Origin: Peribacillus kribbensis DSM 17871
GTDB taxonomy: Bacteria > Bacillota > Bacilli > Bacillales > DSM-1321
Direction: 5' to 3'
Length of the DNA: 64,000 bases
NCBI RefSeq assembly: GCF_000430765.1
Contig: NZ_KE387238.1
Coordinates: forward strand, 1 to 64,000
Below, piece by piece: positions 50,901 through 60,221 of the stretch (positions within the stretch are counted from its first letter, which is position 1; the number at the start of each line of letters is the position of its first letter). The position numbers were made by a program, and so were the translations under genes. The notes under the pieces were generated by a model that ran no database searches, was not told the DNA's origin, and saw only the letters and a program-made list of their open reading frames with translations.

Positions 50901-53048
50901 TTATTCTTTAGTCACAACAATCCTATTATCTTCCACAACAGCTTTCATAGCTTTAATTTCAGGCTGTTCGAAAATAAAGTCTGCAATTCCGTCCTCCAGC
51001 TGTTCCTGGATGACACGGCGGAGTGGTCTTGCACCAAAGGCTGGATGATAGCCAAGTTCGGCAATCTTTTCTTTCGCCTCTTGTGTGACTTCCAATGACA
51101 AGCCCTGTCCTGCGAGTGTTTGATCCAGTTCGCCAAGCATGATATCGACGATCTGCAGGATATTCTCTTTAGAAAGCTCAGAGAATTCAATGATGCTGTC
51201 AAAGCGGTTCAGGAACTCCGGCTTGAAGTAGCTGCCAAGTGCTTGAAGGATGGACGCCTGTTCAACTGCAGAGCTGGCACCAAAGCCCATAACCTTTCTC
51301 TTTTCCCCTAAACCAGCGTTGCTTGTCATGATGATGACAGTATCCTTAAAGTTCACCGTGCGTCCCTGGCTGTCTGTCAAGCGTCCGTCTTCCAGAATCT
51401 GAAGGAACATGTGCATGACATCTGGATGTGCTTTTTCCACTTCATCCAAGAGAATGATGCTGTATGGCTTGCGTCGGACCTTTTCAGTCAGCTGTCCAGC
51501 CTCTTCATGGCCGACATATCCCGGAGGAGAACCAATCAGCTTGGAAACGCTGTGTTTCTCCATATACTCACTCATATCCAGACGGATCATAGAATCTTTA
51601 GAACCGAATAGTTCTTCAGCAAGTGTTTTGGTTAATTCCGTCTTACCGACACCAGTTGGTCCAACGAATAAGAAGGAACCGATTGGGCGGGTTTTCGCTT
51701 TTAGGCCTGCACGGCTGCGGCGGATGGCTTTGGCGACCTTTTTAACCGCTTCTTCCTGGCCGATGACCTTTTTAGACAGCTCCTCCTGAAGGCGGTTCAT
51801 GCGGACCTGCTCGTCCTCCTGGAGTTTTCCGACTGGAATGCCGGTTTTCTGTTCAATGATTTCCTGGATGTGCTCGACTGTAACCTCTGGACGAGCAGCA
51901 GGACCTCCATTATTCATTGCCTTTTCCAGCTGTTCTTCCTCATCGCGGAGCTTGGCTGCTGCTTCATAGGCTTCATCCTTCAGCGCCTGCTCTTTATCTT
52001 TGTGGATTTGTGCCAAACGTTCTTTAATATCCTCTTCTTGTCCGCCTTCTATGGTCAGGTTCAGTTTAGATCCTGCCTCATCCATCAGGTCGATGGCCTT
52101 GTCAGGAAGGAAACGGTCCTGGATGTAGCGGTGAGACAATTCTACAGCAGAACGAAGGGCATCCTCACTGTATGTGACTTGATGATAGGCTTCATAGCGT
52201 TCTTTCAAGCCTTCAAGAATTTGAAGGGCTTCACCAGGAGTCGGCTCATCTACCTGTACAGGCTGGAATCGGCGCTCAAGCGCTGCATCCTTCTCGATTT
52301 TGCGGTATTCAGCCAATGTGGTCGCACCCACAAGCTGCAGTTCACCGCGTGCAAGAGCCGGTTTAAGGATGTTGCCTGCATCCATGGAGCCTTCTGCTGA
52401 TCCTGCGCCGACAATCTGGTGGATTTCATCGATGAATAAAATGATATTTTTTCTCTCCTGAAGCTCAGCGATCAATTGCTTCATGCGCTCTTCAAATTGC
52501 CCGCGGATTCCTGTATTTGATACAAGGGAAGCCACATCCAATAGATATACTTCTTTTGAACGAAGCTTCATCGGTACTTTTCCTTCCGCAATTTTCAAGG
52601 CAAGGCCTTCTGCAATCGCAGTTTTACCGACACCCGGCTCCCCGATCAGAACAGGGTTGTTTTTGTTTCTTCTATTTAATATTTCCATAATTCGTTTTAC
52701 TTCTTCATCACGTCCGATAACAGGGTCAATCAGCCCTGCGTGTGCGGATTGTGTAAGGTTCCGGCCGAATTGGTCAAGGAAGCCTCCGCCGCCCTGCTTG
52801 GTTTTAGGAGCTCCTCCTGCGTTAGGCTGGAATCCGGGATTCATGGAATTTGGCATTTGGCCAAAGGCTTTAAATAAATCATCAAAAGCAAATCCACCCA
52901 TATTATTCATACCTCCCATAGCTGCACCTAATTTATTGCGTTCTTCTTTATAACAAGTGGAGCACAAATGGAAATCCTGCTGTCTGCCATTTACATTCAC
53001 ACGAAATTGAATGTTTGCTTCGTTTGTATGACATTTTTCACAATGCAT
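50901..53048 (-). CDS. clpE: ClpE ATPase
   Basis: 715 residues. N-terminal zinc finger (CEKCHTN...HLCSTCYK, residues 3-32) unique to ClpE, first AAA+ domain with Walker A GEPGVGKT (about 135), a UVR-type coiled segment ([17 protein letters not shown], about 350), second AAA+ domain with GPTGVGKT (about 460) and ClpB-type C-terminus. It unfolds damaged proteins for ClpP during heat stress. ATG 53048 follows AAGGAGG by 8 nt. Two CtsR boxes upstream. Expected co-regulation with clpP and clpC elsewhere. Confidence 0.96.
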   Translation of the reverse strand: MHCEKCHTNEANIQFRVNVNGRQQDFHLCSTCYKEERNKLGAAMGGMNNMGGFAFDDLFKAFGQMPNSMNPGFQPNAGGAPKTKQGGGGFLDQFGRNLTQSAHAGLIDPVIGRDEEVKRIMEILNRRNKNNPVLIGEPGVGKTAIAEGLALKIAEGKVPMKLRSKEVYLLDVASLVSNTGIRGQFEERMKQLIAELQERKNIILFIDEIHQIVGAGSAEGSMDAGNILKPALARGELQLVGATTLAEYRKIEKDAALERRFQPVQVDEPTPGEALQILEGLKERYEAYHQVTYSEDALRSAVELSHRYIQDRFLPDKAIDLMDEAGSKLNLTIEGGQEEDIKERLAQIHKDKEQALKDEAYEAAAKLRDEEEQLEKAMNNGGPAARPEVTVEHIQEIIEQKTGIPVGKLQEDEQVRMNRLQEELSKKVIGQEEAVKKVAKAIRRSRAGLKAKTRPIGSFLFVGPTGVGKTELTKTLAEELFGSKDSMIRLDMSEYMEKHSVSKLIGSPPGYVGHEEAGQLTEKVRRKPYSIILLDEVEKAHPDVMHMFLQILEDGRLTDSQGRTVNFKDTVIIMTSNAGLGEKRKVMGFGASSAVEQASILQALGSYFKPEFLNRFDSIIEFSELSKENILQIVDIMLGELDQTLAGQGLSLEVTQEAKEKIAELGYHPAFGARPLRRVIQEQLEDGIADFIFEQPEIKAMKAVVEDNRIVVTKE

Positions 53049-53109
53049 ATGCGACTCCTCCTTAAAGGGTTTCAAATTTAAGTTTTTAATTCTCAGTAGG
53101 TTTATTGAC

Positions 53110-53126
53110 TTTGACTATCTTTGACT
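53110..53126. promoter_or_regulatory. CtsR box 1 of clpE
   Basis: TTTGACTATCTTTGACT, the reverse complement form of the tandem heptamer recognised by the heat-shock repressor CtsR, 62 bp upstream of the clpE start. A further TTGACT just before it hints at overlapping sites. Confidence 0.85.
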
Positions 53127-53143
53127 TTCTGTTTTTATTATAC

Positions 53144-53160
53144 ATTGACCTTCTTTGACT
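53144..53160. promoter_or_regulatory. CtsR box 2 of clpE
   Basis: ATTGACCTTCTTTGACT, second tandem heptamer, 34 bp centre to centre from box 1. The rest of 53161-53337 shows no further feature. Confidence 0.82.
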
Positions 53161-53329
53161 TTCAAGTGTTTTTAGCAAAAAAGTTTTTAGTTTGAGATTT
53201 TATTACAGCTTTCCTCTTTATTACCCCTTCTCAATCTATAGAAAACACGCCGCTTTCAAACATTTATCAATCCATGAAATGGTGTTTATGTAATTAACTC
53301 CCGGTTAAATAGTGATGAGCAAATATCAA

Positions 53330-53374
53330 AATAAAAACTGCCGGCACACTCCATTTACAGAGTATGCCGGCAGT
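53330..53374 (-). terminator. Terminator of the acidic hypothetical gene
   Basis: Perfect 10-bp stem ACTGCCGGCA / TGCCGGCAGT, then TTTTTATTTTG on the minus strand. Confidence 0.88.
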
Positions 53375-53404
53375 CTGGTTCGAGTCTCTTTATCAAAGGC
53401 TGTA

Positions 53405-53806
53405 TTATGGCTGCAGTGATTTCCCTTCTTCCGCAATATGAAACAACAGATGTCCCAGATGGTTCATGGGGCTGTATTCCTGTTCTTCCTCTTCGACATC
53501 TCCATCTTCTTCATAATCCTGTCCGCTCAGGAATAAAGCCATGAACTCGTAAAAATCTTGGAGAGCAAGAGAATAATATGCACTTGGCTGCTCGTTCTCC
53601 CCTTCGAATTGAACAATTAAGTGAGATATATCACCATCTGCATCTTCTGCATCCATGAATACAAAAAATCCGATATTCGTGTCCAGGTCAAATAAATGCC
53701 TTGCCCCGCCCTCGGTAGCCCCATCAAATTCACTGCTGTTAAGTTTTTGAATCTGCATGCTGTCTACATGATCTTCCTGATGGAAGCTTACGACAAAAGA
53801 TTTCAT
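53405..53806 (-). CDS. Acidic hypothetical protein, 133 residues
   Basis: Soluble, strongly acidic (segment YEEDGDVEEEEQEYSP). The N-terminus MKSFVVSFHQEDHVDSMQIQ and TNIGFFVFMDAEDADGDISH suggest an alpha/beta fold. ATG 53806 has GGGAGG 10 nt upstream. I do not recognise the family. Single gene with its own terminator. The 333-bp stretch upstream of it holds only a short hairpin with T run at 54055-54077. Confidence 0.6.
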   Translation of the reverse strand: MKSFVVSFHQEDHVDSMQIQKLNSSEFDGATEGGARHLFDLDTNIGFFVFMDAEDADGDISHLIVQFEGENEQPSAYYSLALQDFYEFMALFLSGQDYEEDGDVEEEEQEYSPMNHLGHLLFHIAEEGKSLQP

Positions 53807-54054
53807 TCTTGAAATTCCTCCCTGTCTGAATCCTGTGAAATGGATACACACTGTCCAAATTTACCAATCATACTCTTGTAACATACCCTATTTCTAATAT
53901 TTTTATATCATTTATGAGGATTTTTTATAATTGAAAGGGATAGAAGAAAGAGTTACAAAAAAAGAGTACTTCTTTTTGAGAGTTGAGGGAGGTTACGGTA
54001 TATTTAACTATGTAGATGTGTAACGCTTTCTTCATAATCACCCTTAATGGAACT

Positions 54055-54077
54055 AAGGGCCGTGTCACGGCTCTTTT
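54055..54077 (+). terminator. Orphan hairpin with T run
   Basis: AGGGCCGTG / CACGGCTCT stem and TTTT tail, 60 bp upstream of the thioesterase gene, with no recognised gene in front. Could be an attenuator or end a small unrecognised transcript. Confidence 0.45.
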
Positions 54078-54139
54078 AAGGTTGTTACTAGTTGAAGCAA
54101 GAAACACTAAAAACTTTGGTTTAGATTGGAGATACATCA

Positions 54140-54664
54140 ATGGAAGAAAAACTTTATTGCTCTGAATCAAAAGTCGTTCATACAGATTTGGTTATGCCGA
54201 ATGACACGAACAATCATAATACACTTTTTGGCGGGGTGTTAATGAAGAAAATGGACGCGGTCGCCGCCATAGCTGCCAGGAGGCATTCCAGGGCTGATGT
54301 TGTGACAGCTTCTACAGATTCTGTGGATTTTCTCGCTCCCATCTATCCGGATAATTCTCTTTGTCTTGAGGCATACGTGACGTATACAGGAAGAACCTCC
54401 ATGGAAATTTTCGTAAAAGCCATTGCCGAGCAGCTGGGTACAGGTAAAAGACGGATCGCCGCAACGGCGTTTTTAACCTTTGTTGCGCTGGATGAGGAGG
54501 GAAAACCAACTTCAGTTCCTCAGGTGGTCCCTCAGACTCAGGAAGAAATCAAACTCCACGAAACTGGCGGAGAGCGCGCGAGATTAAGGAAAATGAGAAG
54601 GGGAAGCAGCAGGGATCTCGCTGATTTTATCAATGTTGATAAACCCTGGAATCAATCCCTTTAA
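54140..54664 (+). CDS. Acyl-CoA thioesterase (hotdog fold, YkhA-like)
   Basis: 174 residues. The hotdog signature VMPNDTNNHNTLFGGVLMKKMDAVAAIAA with the catalytic Asn/Asp region, and VVTASTDSVDFLAPI after it, match the BFIT/YciA/YkhA group, which hydrolyses acyl-CoA to the acid and CoA. A basic C-terminal tail (ERARLRKMRRGSSRD) is extra. GGAG lies 8 nt before the ATG. Converges on the endonuclease gene and shares its terminator. Confidence 0.9.
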   Translation: MEEKLYCSESKVVHTDLVMPNDTNNHNTLFGGVLMKKMDAVAAIAARRHSRADVVTASTDSVDFLAPIYPDNSLCLEAYVTYTGRTSMEIFVKAIAEQLGTGKRRIAATAFLTFVALDEEGKPTSVPQVVPQTQEEIKLHETGGERARLRKMRRGSSRDLADFINVDKPWNQSL

Positions 54665-54675
54665 TCTGTAAAAAG

Positions 54676-54745
54676 AAGAGGCTCTCACATAAGGCCCATA
54701 ACCCATATCGGGCAAATGGGCCTTACGAGACGGCCTCTATTTTTA
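54676..54745. terminator. Bidirectional terminator, thioesterase and endonuclease genes
   Basis: Inner stem AAGGCCCAT / ATGGGCCTT inside an outer AGAGGC / GCCTCT pairing, followed by TATTTTTAT. Confidence 0.78.
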
Positions 54746-55561
54746 TTGAAAGAGCGGGTTTCCCGCTAATAACTCTCCATGATCGATAAATGGATTCCTG
54801 TTGCCCTGCAGCTCATGAATGGCGGCATTCCGATGGAGTTCATACAGAGTCACCGGAAACTCCTTGTGCCAGGAAAACAGCAGCTTTAGATCCACGCGGC
54901 TGGATATATCCACAATTCCTGAATAGCGGAGATAAAAATAGAGAGTGGCTCTTGCTGCTATTCCTTTTCCATACTCCGGCTCGAACTTTCCGCTTTCAGA
55001 CATCCCGCAGCCCGTAGTAATTCCCCTGATTCCCGCCTCTGGAGTATAAGAAGGAAAATCTGTGTAAGGCAAATTGCCGCGCTTGCTGTTACAGGCAGGC
55101 TCGCAGGCAAACAGATGATGCAGATCCCCTTTCATTGGCTCCTTTTTCCCAAACCAGGATTGAGGCACAATATGTTCACAATTCAGCTTGATCTCGGTGC
55201 TCAGTTCGGAAATTCTTCCATCTGCTTTTTCACCGATGATCCGGATATCCTCCTCAATCACTGTCAGCGGATCCAATACAGTTCCGGAGTAAATGCTTTT
55301 CAGCTGCCGGTTTTCATGTAAATCCACCCAGGGATACAGATATTTAAAGGGTGCATAAGGCAGCTGTGTGTGATGCGTTTCCGCAAGGAGGGCATGAAGC
55401 TGTTCCATTACTTGACTGCTTTCAAAAGAGATTTGTTCATAATAAGCTTTTTTAATTTCTTCCTGTGTGGAATCGCTGTAATACTCTCTTTGGGCAACGC
55501 TTCGCAAATGGATGGATCTCGCTTCCGGCCATAGTTCCTGAAGTCTTTGCGTCTCATTCAT
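54743..55561 (-). CDS. Endonuclease I-family nuclease without signal peptide
   Basis: 272 residues. The catalytic core LNCEHIVPQSWFGKKEPMKGDLHHLFACEPACNSKRGNLPY is the His-Me finger of endonuclease I (EndA/NucM, Bacillus YurI/Bsn type). Those relatives are exported; this one starts MNETQRLQELWPEARSIHL with no signal peptide, implying cytosolic action or release by lysis. Its ATG overlaps the stop of the intracellular protease gene (ATGA, 55558-55561), so the two are translated together. Confidence 0.87.
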   Translation of the reverse strand: MNETQRLQELWPEARSIHLRSVAQREYYSDSTQEEIKKAYYEQISFESSQVMEQLHALLAETHHTQLPYAPFKYLYPWVDLHENRQLKSIYSGTVLDPLTVIEEDIRIIGEKADGRISELSTEIKLNCEHIVPQSWFGKKEPMKGDLHHLFACEPACNSKRGNLPYTDFPSYTPEAGIRGITTGCGMSESGKFEPEYGKGIAARATLYFYLRYSGIVDISSRVDLKLLFSWHKEFPVTLYELHRNAAIHELQGNRNPFIDHGELLAGNPLFQ

Positions 55562-56526
55562 GGATGTACCAGCAGCGCTGCCGCTTCTTTTTTGAAGATA
55601 TCTGTCAGATACTCGATGGCAGTCAAGTACAGAAGTCCATTTCCTTCAAGCTTTGGTGTGTAACCGAGAGGGATGGTCCTTTTAATGAGCTGGGCATAAA
55701 GCTCTGCACCCGTCAGCTTTCTTCCGAAGCTCTCCTCGGTCAGCACCTTGATGAGGGCCAATGCCCCTGCAGCGTGGGGCGCAGACATTGAAGTGCCGCT
55801 TAGTGTGGCGTACTTGCCATTTTTATAGGTAGAAAGGATTCCTTCGCCTGGAGCAACCAGGTCCACTTCATTATTTGAATTTGTAAAATTTGAAGACCTT
55901 CGCTGGAGATTGATGGCACCGACACTGATCACCTCGTTATAGCATGCCGGGTACCCGAGCTCATCGGTTTTGTCATCGCCATCACCTTCATTCCCAGCCG
56001 CACACACCACTTGAATATTCTTTGAAACGGCTAGTTTGATCGCATCATGAAGGTCCTTATCATCGGATGGGCCGCCCAATGACATGGATATGATATCTGC
56101 TCCCTGCTCGATCGCAAACAAAATTCCATTTTTGATCCACTCGTATTTCCCAGATCCATTCTTGTTTAATACTTTCACGATCAATAGATCAGCCTCGGGT
56201 GCGACACCGATTACCCCCTGTTTATTCATGGATGCAGCCATCGTGCCGGCAACATGGGTGCCGTGGCCGTTGTAATCCTGATAGATGTCCTCCCTGCCGC
56301 CGTCATCACCGGTAAAATTCTTCCCGCCTTTGATTCTGTCCTTTAAATCCGGATGAGTGATATCACAGCCAGTATCCAGGACAGCAATCGTGCTGCCTTT
56401 TCCCATCGTCTTATCCCAAATCTTTGGGGCCTGGATCAGCTCCACACCGCCTGGCACTTCTGAAGTATCTTCGATCTGCTCCACCAATTCATACGGAATA
56501 ACCCGAACAACCTGCTCCTGCTCCAT
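55558..56526 (-). CDS. Intracellular subtilisin-like serine protease (ISP)
   Basis: 322 residues, no signal peptide. Catalytic Asp51 (AVLDTGCD), His88 (NGHGTHVAG), Ser246 (SGTSMSAPH) and the oxyanion Asn in CAAGNEGDGDD. The short N-terminal extension carries VIPYEL (about 9-14), the LIPY-type segment that blocks the active site of ISPs until it is clipped. Highly similar in layout to B. subtilis IspA, the major cytosolic protease of stationary phase. Followed, with 4-nt overlap, by a signal-less nuclease. Confidence 0.93.
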   Translation of the reverse strand: MEQEQVVRVIPYELVEQIEDTSEVPGGVELIQAPKIWDKTMGKGSTIAVLDTGCDITHPDLKDRIKGGKNFTGDDGGREDIYQDYNGHGTHVAGTMAASMNKQGVIGVAPEADLLIVKVLNKNGSGKYEWIKNGILFAIEQGADIISMSLGGPSDDKDLHDAIKLAVSKNIQVVCAAGNEGDGDDKTDELGYPACYNEVISVGAINLQRRSSNFTNSNNEVDLVAPGEGILSTYKNGKYATLSGTSMSAPHAAGALALIKVLTEESFGRKLTGAELYAQLIKRTIPLGYTPKLEGNGLLYLTAIEYLTDIFKKEAAALLVHP

Positions 56527-56734
56527 CTGTCATCCTCCTAACAAAATGAGCTCCTTCCATAAGAAAAGGGCAATGGTTCCTAACTCCCTAGAGGCCGAAT
56601 CCTGCTTGTATCCCTATTCTATCAACTCTGACATTCCCTTCGAAAGTACCCAAAGAAGGATTATTTCTACATAATTCCCCTCCCTTCTCATACCATAGTT
56701 CCAAGTCCCCGAAGCGCCTGTCGTTTTGTGTCAA

Positions 56735-56775
56735 ATCATCAGGGAAATGGGGACTGTTCCCATTTCCCTGATGAT
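56735..56775. repeat. GGGAAATGGGGAC palindromic repeat (near-perfect)
   Basis: A 41-nt imperfect palindrome beginning ATCATCAGGGAAATGGGGAC with the complement on the other side. It has the same core as the 60.2-kb element. The rest of 56527-56883 has no gene. Confidence 0.8.
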
Positions 56776-56883
56776 GTTTCTAGCGTATAAATACTCGATG
56801 ACCAGAAAATACTAGATAAGCTGGTTTTAGCGGCAGGTCCCTTACCCAGCACCTGCAAATATGATCAGGATGGAGTGACTTGA

Positions 56884-57036
56884 ATGAGCTATAGAGATCA
56901 TTTAGATGCGCGCTCTAAGATGTTTCATCACAATTGGACACGTCCGAAAAGGTCGAAATCCCAAGTGAATGGCCACACGGCCATGTCTCAAACGAATATT
57001 ATCTTAAGAAGCAACGCAAAAGCCCATCACTGGTAA
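56884..57036 (+). CDS. YpzG-like small protein, 50 residues
   Basis: GGAG lies 8 nt before the ATG. The product MSYRDHLDARSKMFHHNWTR continues PKRSKSQVNGHTAMSQTNII. The arrangement H-W/x-x-P-K-x-S-x-S-Q-V-N-G-x-T-x-x-S-Q-x-x-I-I-L is that of the small YpzG family of Bacillus, whose role is unknown but which is thought to be sporulation-linked. Rich in His, Arg and Asn. Confidence 0.6.
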   Translation: MSYRDHLDARSKMFHHNWTRPKRSKSQVNGHTAMSQTNIILRSNAKAHHW

Positions 57037-57050
57037 AATTGCAGAACCAT

Positions 57051-57080
57051 AAGGCGCAGGAGATATTTCCCCTGCGCCTT
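57051..57080. terminator. Hairpin between the YpzG-like gene and galU
   Basis: Perfect 10-bp stem AAGGCGCAGG / CCTGCGCCTT. No strong T run on either side, so termination is likely but not certain. Confidence 0.6.
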
Positions 57081-57087
57081 ATCCTTC

Positions 57088-57984
57088 TTACTCTTCCATT
57101 TTCACCGCTCTTTCGGACTCCCTGTCAAACAAGCTCTCGAAGTATTCCAAGAGCTGCCTTCGCAGTTCAGGCCGCTGCAGCCCGACTTCCGCAATCGCCT
57201 TGATGTAGCCGAGCTTATCCCCAATATCAAACCGGCTTCCCTTTAATTCCACAGCCAGGATGGGCTCTTTCCTGCATGCTTTCCGGAGGGCATCCGTAAG
57301 CTGAATTTCATTTCCCGCCCCCTGTTCTGTCCTTTCCAGGTAGGAAAATACTGAAGGAGTTAAAATGTATCTCCCCATAACGGCGGTAGAAGACGGCGCT
57401 TCACTCAGTGAAGGTTTTTCCACTAAATCACGGATCCTGTACAGCCCTCTCTCCTTCCAGCTGGGAGCAATGATTCCATATTTTGAAACCTCTGAAAGAT
57501 CGACCTCCTGAACCCCGATAACAAGCTTCTCATATTTTTCGAAAACCTCTATAAGCTGTGATAGTGCCGGCTGTTCTGAAATCATAATATCGTCGCCCAG
57601 CAGAACAGCGAATGGTTCATTTCCGACAAACTGCTTCGCACAAAGGATAGCATCTCCCAGCCCCTTTGGCTCTCTTTGGCGGATATAATGGATATTAGCC
57701 AGGGAAGAAATCTGCCTGACTTCCCGAAGCAGGTCATACTTTTCCTTTTCCTCCAGAAGCTGCTCCAGCTCAACCGACTTATCAAAATGATCCTCAATGG
57801 ATTTCTTGTTTCTCCCGGTAACAAAAATAATGCTTTCGATACCAGATTGGACCGCTTCTTCAACAATGTATTGGACAGCCGGTTTATCGACGATCGGAAG
57901 CATTTCCTTGGGCTGCGCCTTTGTAGCAGGCAGAAAACGGGTACCGAGCCCGGCTACAGGGATAACCGCCTTTTTCACTTTCAT
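57088..57984 (-). CDS. galU: UTP-glucose-1-phosphate uridylyltransferase
   Basis: 298 residues. The nucleotide-binding motif AVIPVAGLGTRFLPATKAQPKEMLPI (residues 6-31), VDKPAVQYIVEEAV, the Asp in LLGDDIM (about 130) and VEKPSLSEAPS are characteristic of bacterial UDP-glucose pyrophosphorylases (GalU/GtaB). It makes UDP-glucose for wall teichoic acid, glycolipids and exopolysaccharide. Likely one of several paralogues (GtaB, YngB). Divergent from the argS leader. Single gene. Confidence 0.92.
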   Translation of the reverse strand: MKVKKAVIPVAGLGTRFLPATKAQPKEMLPIVDKPAVQYIVEEAVQSGIESIIFVTGRNKKSIEDHFDKSVELEQLLEEKEKYDLLREVRQISSLANIHYIRQREPKGLGDAILCAKQFVGNEPFAVLLGDDIMISEQPALSQLIEVFEKYEKLVIGVQEVDLSEVSKYGIIAPSWKERGLYRIRDLVEKPSLSEAPSSTAVMGRYILTPSVFSYLERTEQGAGNEIQLTDALRKACRKEPILAVELKGSRFDIGDKLGYIKAIAEVGLQRPELRRQLLEYFESLFDRESERAVKMEE

Positions 57985-58179
57985 TCGTTCCCCTTCTTTC
58001 TTCTTTTTCTGCAGGCCGGATCTTCCCTGAAGCTCTGATTTTCACGTAGCTGCACCAGGCTCAAGTGATCCGGGTCTATCTTAAAAGAAAATATATTCAT
58101 CCCGTTCCCACCTCATGATTGGAAGAAATGAAAATGGCAGAAATGTGTGAATTTTAGGAAAAAAGTTATAGAGATGTTC

Positions 58180-58208
58180 TTGTAATTCAGAGAAAAACCG
58201 GCTATACT
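58180..58208 (+). promoter_or_regulatory. Sigma-A promoter of argS
   Basis: TTGTAA - 17 bp - TATACT, with the T-box leader beginning about 25 bp further. Confidence 0.82.
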
Positions 58209-58227
58209 TTTTTACAACATTATAATG

Positions 58228-58440
58228 CCGAAAGTTTTTGATGAAGAGAGTAGCCGGAAACAGGCGGATCCAGCGAACCGGGGATGATGGAAGCCCGGTA
58301 CCGCCCCCTGGTGAAACGCACTTCTGAAATGCTTATTGCCGGGGACATTCCCCCGTTATCAGGAAAAGTGGTTCTTAATGAACAAGTAGAGTGGCACCGC
58401 GGGCACATCCCGTCTCTTATTATAGAGACGGGATTTTTTT
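58228..58440 (+). promoter_or_regulatory. Arginine T-box riboswitch and terminator
   Basis: The T-box element AGAGTGGCACCGCGGG is at 58388-58403. Stem I starts near 58241 (AGAGAGTAGC) with the AG-bulge-type GATGATGG at 58283. A CGC arginine codon at 58317-58319, followed by A, is placed as the specifier after the apical loop. The terminator hairpin CCCGTCTCT / AGAGACGGG (58409-58432) with a T run closes the leader. Uncharged tRNA-Arg would favour the antiterminator and induce argS. Confidence 0.9.
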
Positions 58441-58485
58441 ATTTCCAGTCCGATGAAAACCGCAAACTAAAATGGAGGTTGAACG

Positions 58486-60174
58486 ATGAATTATCAATTA
58501 TTGGCTGCAGAGCAGATTGAAGCACACATATCCTCATTATCAAAGGAAGAGATCCTCTCCCTGATGGAAATTCCTAAATTATCAGAGCATGGCGACATGG
58601 CCTTTCCCTGCTTCCGCCTCGCCAAGGAACTCCGCAAATCACCTGCTGCAATAGCTGAAGATCTGGCCGGGAACCTTCACCATGAATTATTTCAAACCAT
58701 TGTGGCTGCAGGACCTTACGTCAATTTCTTTTTGAATAAATGTGTCGTTTCCCATGCCATCCTTACACAGATTCTCGAGGAAAAAGATCAGTATGGGAAC
58801 GTAAATCTGGGGGCGGGAGGAAAAGTCCCGATTGACATGTCTTCCCCTAATATTGCCAAGCCGTTTTCCATGGGGCATTTACGGTCCACTGTGATAGGGA
58901 ACTCTATCGCAAACATCCTCACAAAATGCGGCTATACGCCGGTGAAAATCAACCATCTTGGCGACTGGGGAACACAATTCGGAAAACTGATCACGGCTTA
59001 TAAGGCGTGGGGCGATGAAGAGAAGGTCAAGGCCAATCCGATCGCTGAACTGCTGAAGCTGTACGTCGATTTCCATGAAAGAGCCGATACAGATCCGGAT
59101 CTCATCCCCCAGGGAAGAGAATGGTTCAAAAAACTGGAGAATGGCAATGAAGAGGCCCTTCATTTATGGAAATGGTTCAGGGAAGAATCCCTGAGTGAAT
59201 TCAATAAAATATATCAGCTTCTTGGTGTCAGCTTTGATTCCTTCCTTGGCGAAGCTTTTTATAATGATAGGATGGAGCCGGTCGTTGATCTGCTTGAGGA
59301 AAAAGGACTTCTTGTGGAAGATGAAGGTGCGATGGTCGTGAAGCTGGATGAAGAGGGCCTCCCCCCTTCCCTGATCAAAAAGTCGGACGGTGCCACCCTC
59401 TACGTGACAAGGGATTTGGCAGCAGCCATGTACCGGAATACCACCTATGATTTTTCAAAGGCGGTTTATGTGGTGGGGAATGAGCAGAGCCTGCATTTCA
59501 AACAGCTGAAGCTCGTCCTCAAGAAACTTGGATTTGATTGGGCCGATCAAATGGTTCATGTTCCATTCGGAATGATCTTAAAGGATGGAAAGAAAATGTC
59601 CACACGTAAAGGAAAAGTAGTCCTCTTGGAGAAAGTGCTTCAAGAATCGATTCAGCTCGCAGAGAAAAACATTCTGGCAAAAAATCCGGAGCTGAACAAT
59701 AAAGAAGAAGTGGCACGGCAGGTAGGGGTCGGTGCGGTCATCTTCCATGACCTGCGTAATGACCGGATGAATAATATAGAATTTTCACTGGAGGATATGC
59801 TGAAATTCGAAGGAGAAACCGGCCCATATCTACAGTACACTCATGCAAGGGCCTGCTCCATCCTTCGAAAAGCAGAAAATCCCGAATGGGAAACTCAAGA
59901 TGCAGGCCTTGGTGACCCGATGAGCTGGGAAATCGTCAAACAGCTTGCCGATTTCCCGAAATACATTGAAAGAGCCTGCCTGAAACTGGAGCCTTCCATT
60001 ATCTCTAAATACCTGATTGACCTGGCACAGGCCTTCAACAGCTATTATGGCAATGTCCGCATCCTCGAACAAGACAGCAGCCTAAAAGAGAGGCTGAACC
60101 TCGTCTGCGCTTCAGCCCTCGTCCTAAAAGAAGGCATGAAACTGCTCGGACTGGAAGCGCCAATGGAAATGTAA
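58486..60174 (+). CDS. argS: Arginyl-tRNA synthetase (T-box controlled)
   Basis: 562 residues, class I synthetase. The HIGH-type motif is in SPNIAKPFSMGHLRST (about 122-137), the KMSK-type motif is KMSTRKGK (about 370), and the C-terminal ArgRS anticodon-binding domain includes YTHARACSILRKAE and ISKYLIDLAQAFNSYY. GGAGG lies 7 nt before the ATG. It converges on an ArcD-type transporter gene and shares the palindrome between them. Confidence 0.95.
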   Translation: MNYQLLAAEQIEAHISSLSKEEILSLMEIPKLSEHGDMAFPCFRLAKELRKSPAAIAEDLAGNLHHELFQTIVAAGPYVNFFLNKCVVSHAILTQILEEKDQYGNVNLGAGGKVPIDMSSPNIAKPFSMGHLRSTVIGNSIANILTKCGYTPVKINHLGDWGTQFGKLITAYKAWGDEEKVKANPIAELLKLYVDFHERADTDPDLIPQGREWFKKLENGNEEALHLWKWFREESLSEFNKIYQLLGVSFDSFLGEAFYNDRMEPVVDLLEEKGLLVEDEGAMVVKLDEEGLPPSLIKKSDGATLYVTRDLAAAMYRNTTYDFSKAVYVVGNEQSLHFKQLKLVLKKLGFDWADQMVHVPFGMILKDGKKMSTRKGKVVLLEKVLQESIQLAEKNILAKNPELNNKEEVARQVGVGAVIFHDLRNDRMNNIEFSLEDMLKFEGETGPYLQYTHARACSILRKAENPEWETQDAGLGDPMSWEIVKQLADFPKYIERACLKLEPSIISKYLIDLAQAFNSYYGNVRILEQDSSLKERLNLVCASALVLKEGMKLLGLEAPMEM

Positions 60175-60186
60175 TCCTGGGAAATA

Positions 60187-60221
60187 AAAAGGGAAATGGG
60201 GACAGTCCCCATTTCCCTTTT
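60187..60221. repeat. Perfect 17-bp-arm palindrome between argS and the permease gene
   Basis: AAAAGGGAAATGGGGAC, one central A, then the exact complement. It works as a bidirectional terminator here: the argS stop lies 13 nt before it and the permease stop codon lies at its very end (60220-60222). The core is shared with the elements at 48.5 and 56.7 kb. Confidence 0.9.

Noticed and set aside
51870-52400. 176-codon ORF opposite clpE
   Set aside because: Shadow of ClpE; composition and lack of start signals show it is not coding.
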